A stretch of 6,613 nucleotides of DNA, from the NCBI GenBank assembly GCA_003537495.1, contig DPSB01000611.1:1-6613 (forward strand), written 5' to 3'. The notes beneath the pieces were generated by a model. It searched no databases. It was not told the DNA's origin and worked only from the letters and a program-made list of their open reading frames with translations. Below, piece after piece: positions 6,041 through 6,613 of the stretch; the first letter of the stretch is position 1, and every line of letters begins with the position of its first letter. The position numbers were made by a program, and so were the translations under genes. Source of the DNA: Cytophagales bacterium. Its GTDB lineage: Bacteria > Bacteroidota > Bacteroidia > Cytophagales > Cyclobacteriaceae.

Positions 6041-6613
6041 ATATCTGCTTTTTATAGACGCGATTATTTTTATATTCCACCCCGTTCAAGTTTTTCAAAT
6101 CAGCGCGCATTTGTGCGGTGGTTTCAGCAACTTGAGTCATTTCAACATGCGAGAACTGACTAAACTCCAATAATGTTTTTCCCATTGCATAATATAGCAA
6201 AGCATTTCCGCCATGCCCCTGATGTTCGGGCAAAATCCCCATACCATTCACAGAGACTGTGTTAGTGCGGCGAATTTCGAGGAGAATATCAAACAGACCG
6301 AAGGGAAACAACTTTCCCCGTGCGCGTTGAAGCGCGGCACTCACATCATGAAATGCAAATAAAAATCCAACCACATCTTCACCATGTGTAATAATTTTTA
6401 TCAAACGATAATCAGCAATGGTCATAATATTTTCAACCACAAAATCAATCTCGCGTTGCGTGAGCGGATAATATTCCCAATTATTTACAAAGGCATTGTT
6501 ATATGCCATGCCGATTCGGTCTGCCCATTTCAATAATTCTTTTTTGCTTTTGAATGTTTTGATTTCAAGATTGCCACGTTGCATCACACGCTCTGCAATT
6601 TTTTCGACACGCT
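6039..6613 (-). CDS. GNAT-like N-acetyltransferase family protein (5' end cut by window edge)
   Basis: The first candidate starts inside the window are adjacent GTG (6587) and ATG (6584), giving about 182 residues. However, the frame stays open to the right edge and reads as ordinary protein (RVEKIAERVMQRGN), so the gene almost certainly begins outside the window. The fold signature is the GNAT core: a strand with VVGFLFAFHD (about 72-81), the acceptor-side strand VSVNGMGILPEHQ (111-123), and the acetyl-CoA pyrophosphate loop QGHGGNALL (123-131, a variant of Q/RxxGxG/A), followed by helix LYYAMGKTLL. The end, AQMRADLKNLNGVEYKNNRVYKK, is the usual GNAT closing segment. The substrate is not deducible; similar proteins are usually uncharacterised. 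It converges on the kinase with 12 nt between stops and shares its terminator. Its A/T-leaning codons match the kinase rather than the TIR/STAND genes. Confidence 0.75.
   Translation of the reverse strand, partial: RVEKIAERVMQRGNLEIKTFKSKKELLKWADRIGMAYNNAFVNNWEYYPLTQREIDFVVENIMTIADYRLIKIITHGEDVVGFLFAFHDVSAALQRARGKLFPFGLFDILLEIRRTNTVSVNGMGILPEHQGHGGNALLYYAMGKTLLEFSQFSHVEMTQVAETTAQMRADLKNLNGVEYKNNRVYKKQI

Overview
The window falls into two halves that do not look as if they come from the same genome. Positions 1 to about 3,990, all minus strand, read like a Bacteroidota (Cytophagales-type) conflict/defence-like operon: a gene for a protein with three tandem TIR-like domains (2470-3906), followed after 3 nt by a large nSTAND-type NTPase gene (1-2466) with a transmembrane helix, a long charged coiled coil and the start of a WD40 propeller. 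The second gene runs off the left edge. Starts in this half have no Shine-Dalgarno sequence, as is common in Bacteroidota. Positions from about 4,008 to the end are more A/T-rich to the eye and resemble Chloroflexota (Anaerolineae-type) proteins: a membrane-bound GAF-domain sensor histidine kinase (4044-6026, plus strand) and a convergent, edge-truncated GNAT-like acetyltransferase (6039-6613, minus strand). These taxon calls come from recognising protein families, not from a search.

Layout, left to right: STAND/WD40 gene (C-terminus missing); 15-nt perfect palindrome over the stop/start junction; TIR-like gene; a short minus-strand reading frame that looks like the tail of another gene just upstream of the TIR gene; an abrupt seam near 3990-4019; histidine kinase whose reading frame is already inside a membrane helix where the seam begins; hairpin terminator with the kinase stop codon as its loop; GNAT-like gene running off the right edge. 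No gene-free stretch exceeds 300 bases, and I see no tRNA, rRNA, CRISPR array or insertion sequence.

How the genes may work together: the TIR-like protein and the STAND NTPase are almost certainly co-transcribed and translationally coupled, and probably form a two-component sensing/effector unit. The WD40 propeller and NTPase would sense and switch; the multi-TIR protein would be a partner or scaffold. Its first TIR domain appears to have Asn where NADase TIRs carry the catalytic Glu. The kinase and GNAT-like gene show no functional link to that pair. The most consequential observation is the seam, where a minus-strand gene and a plus-strand gene both seem to be cut at nearly the same point. 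That means either a genuine recombination/transfer boundary or a metagenomic assembly chimera.
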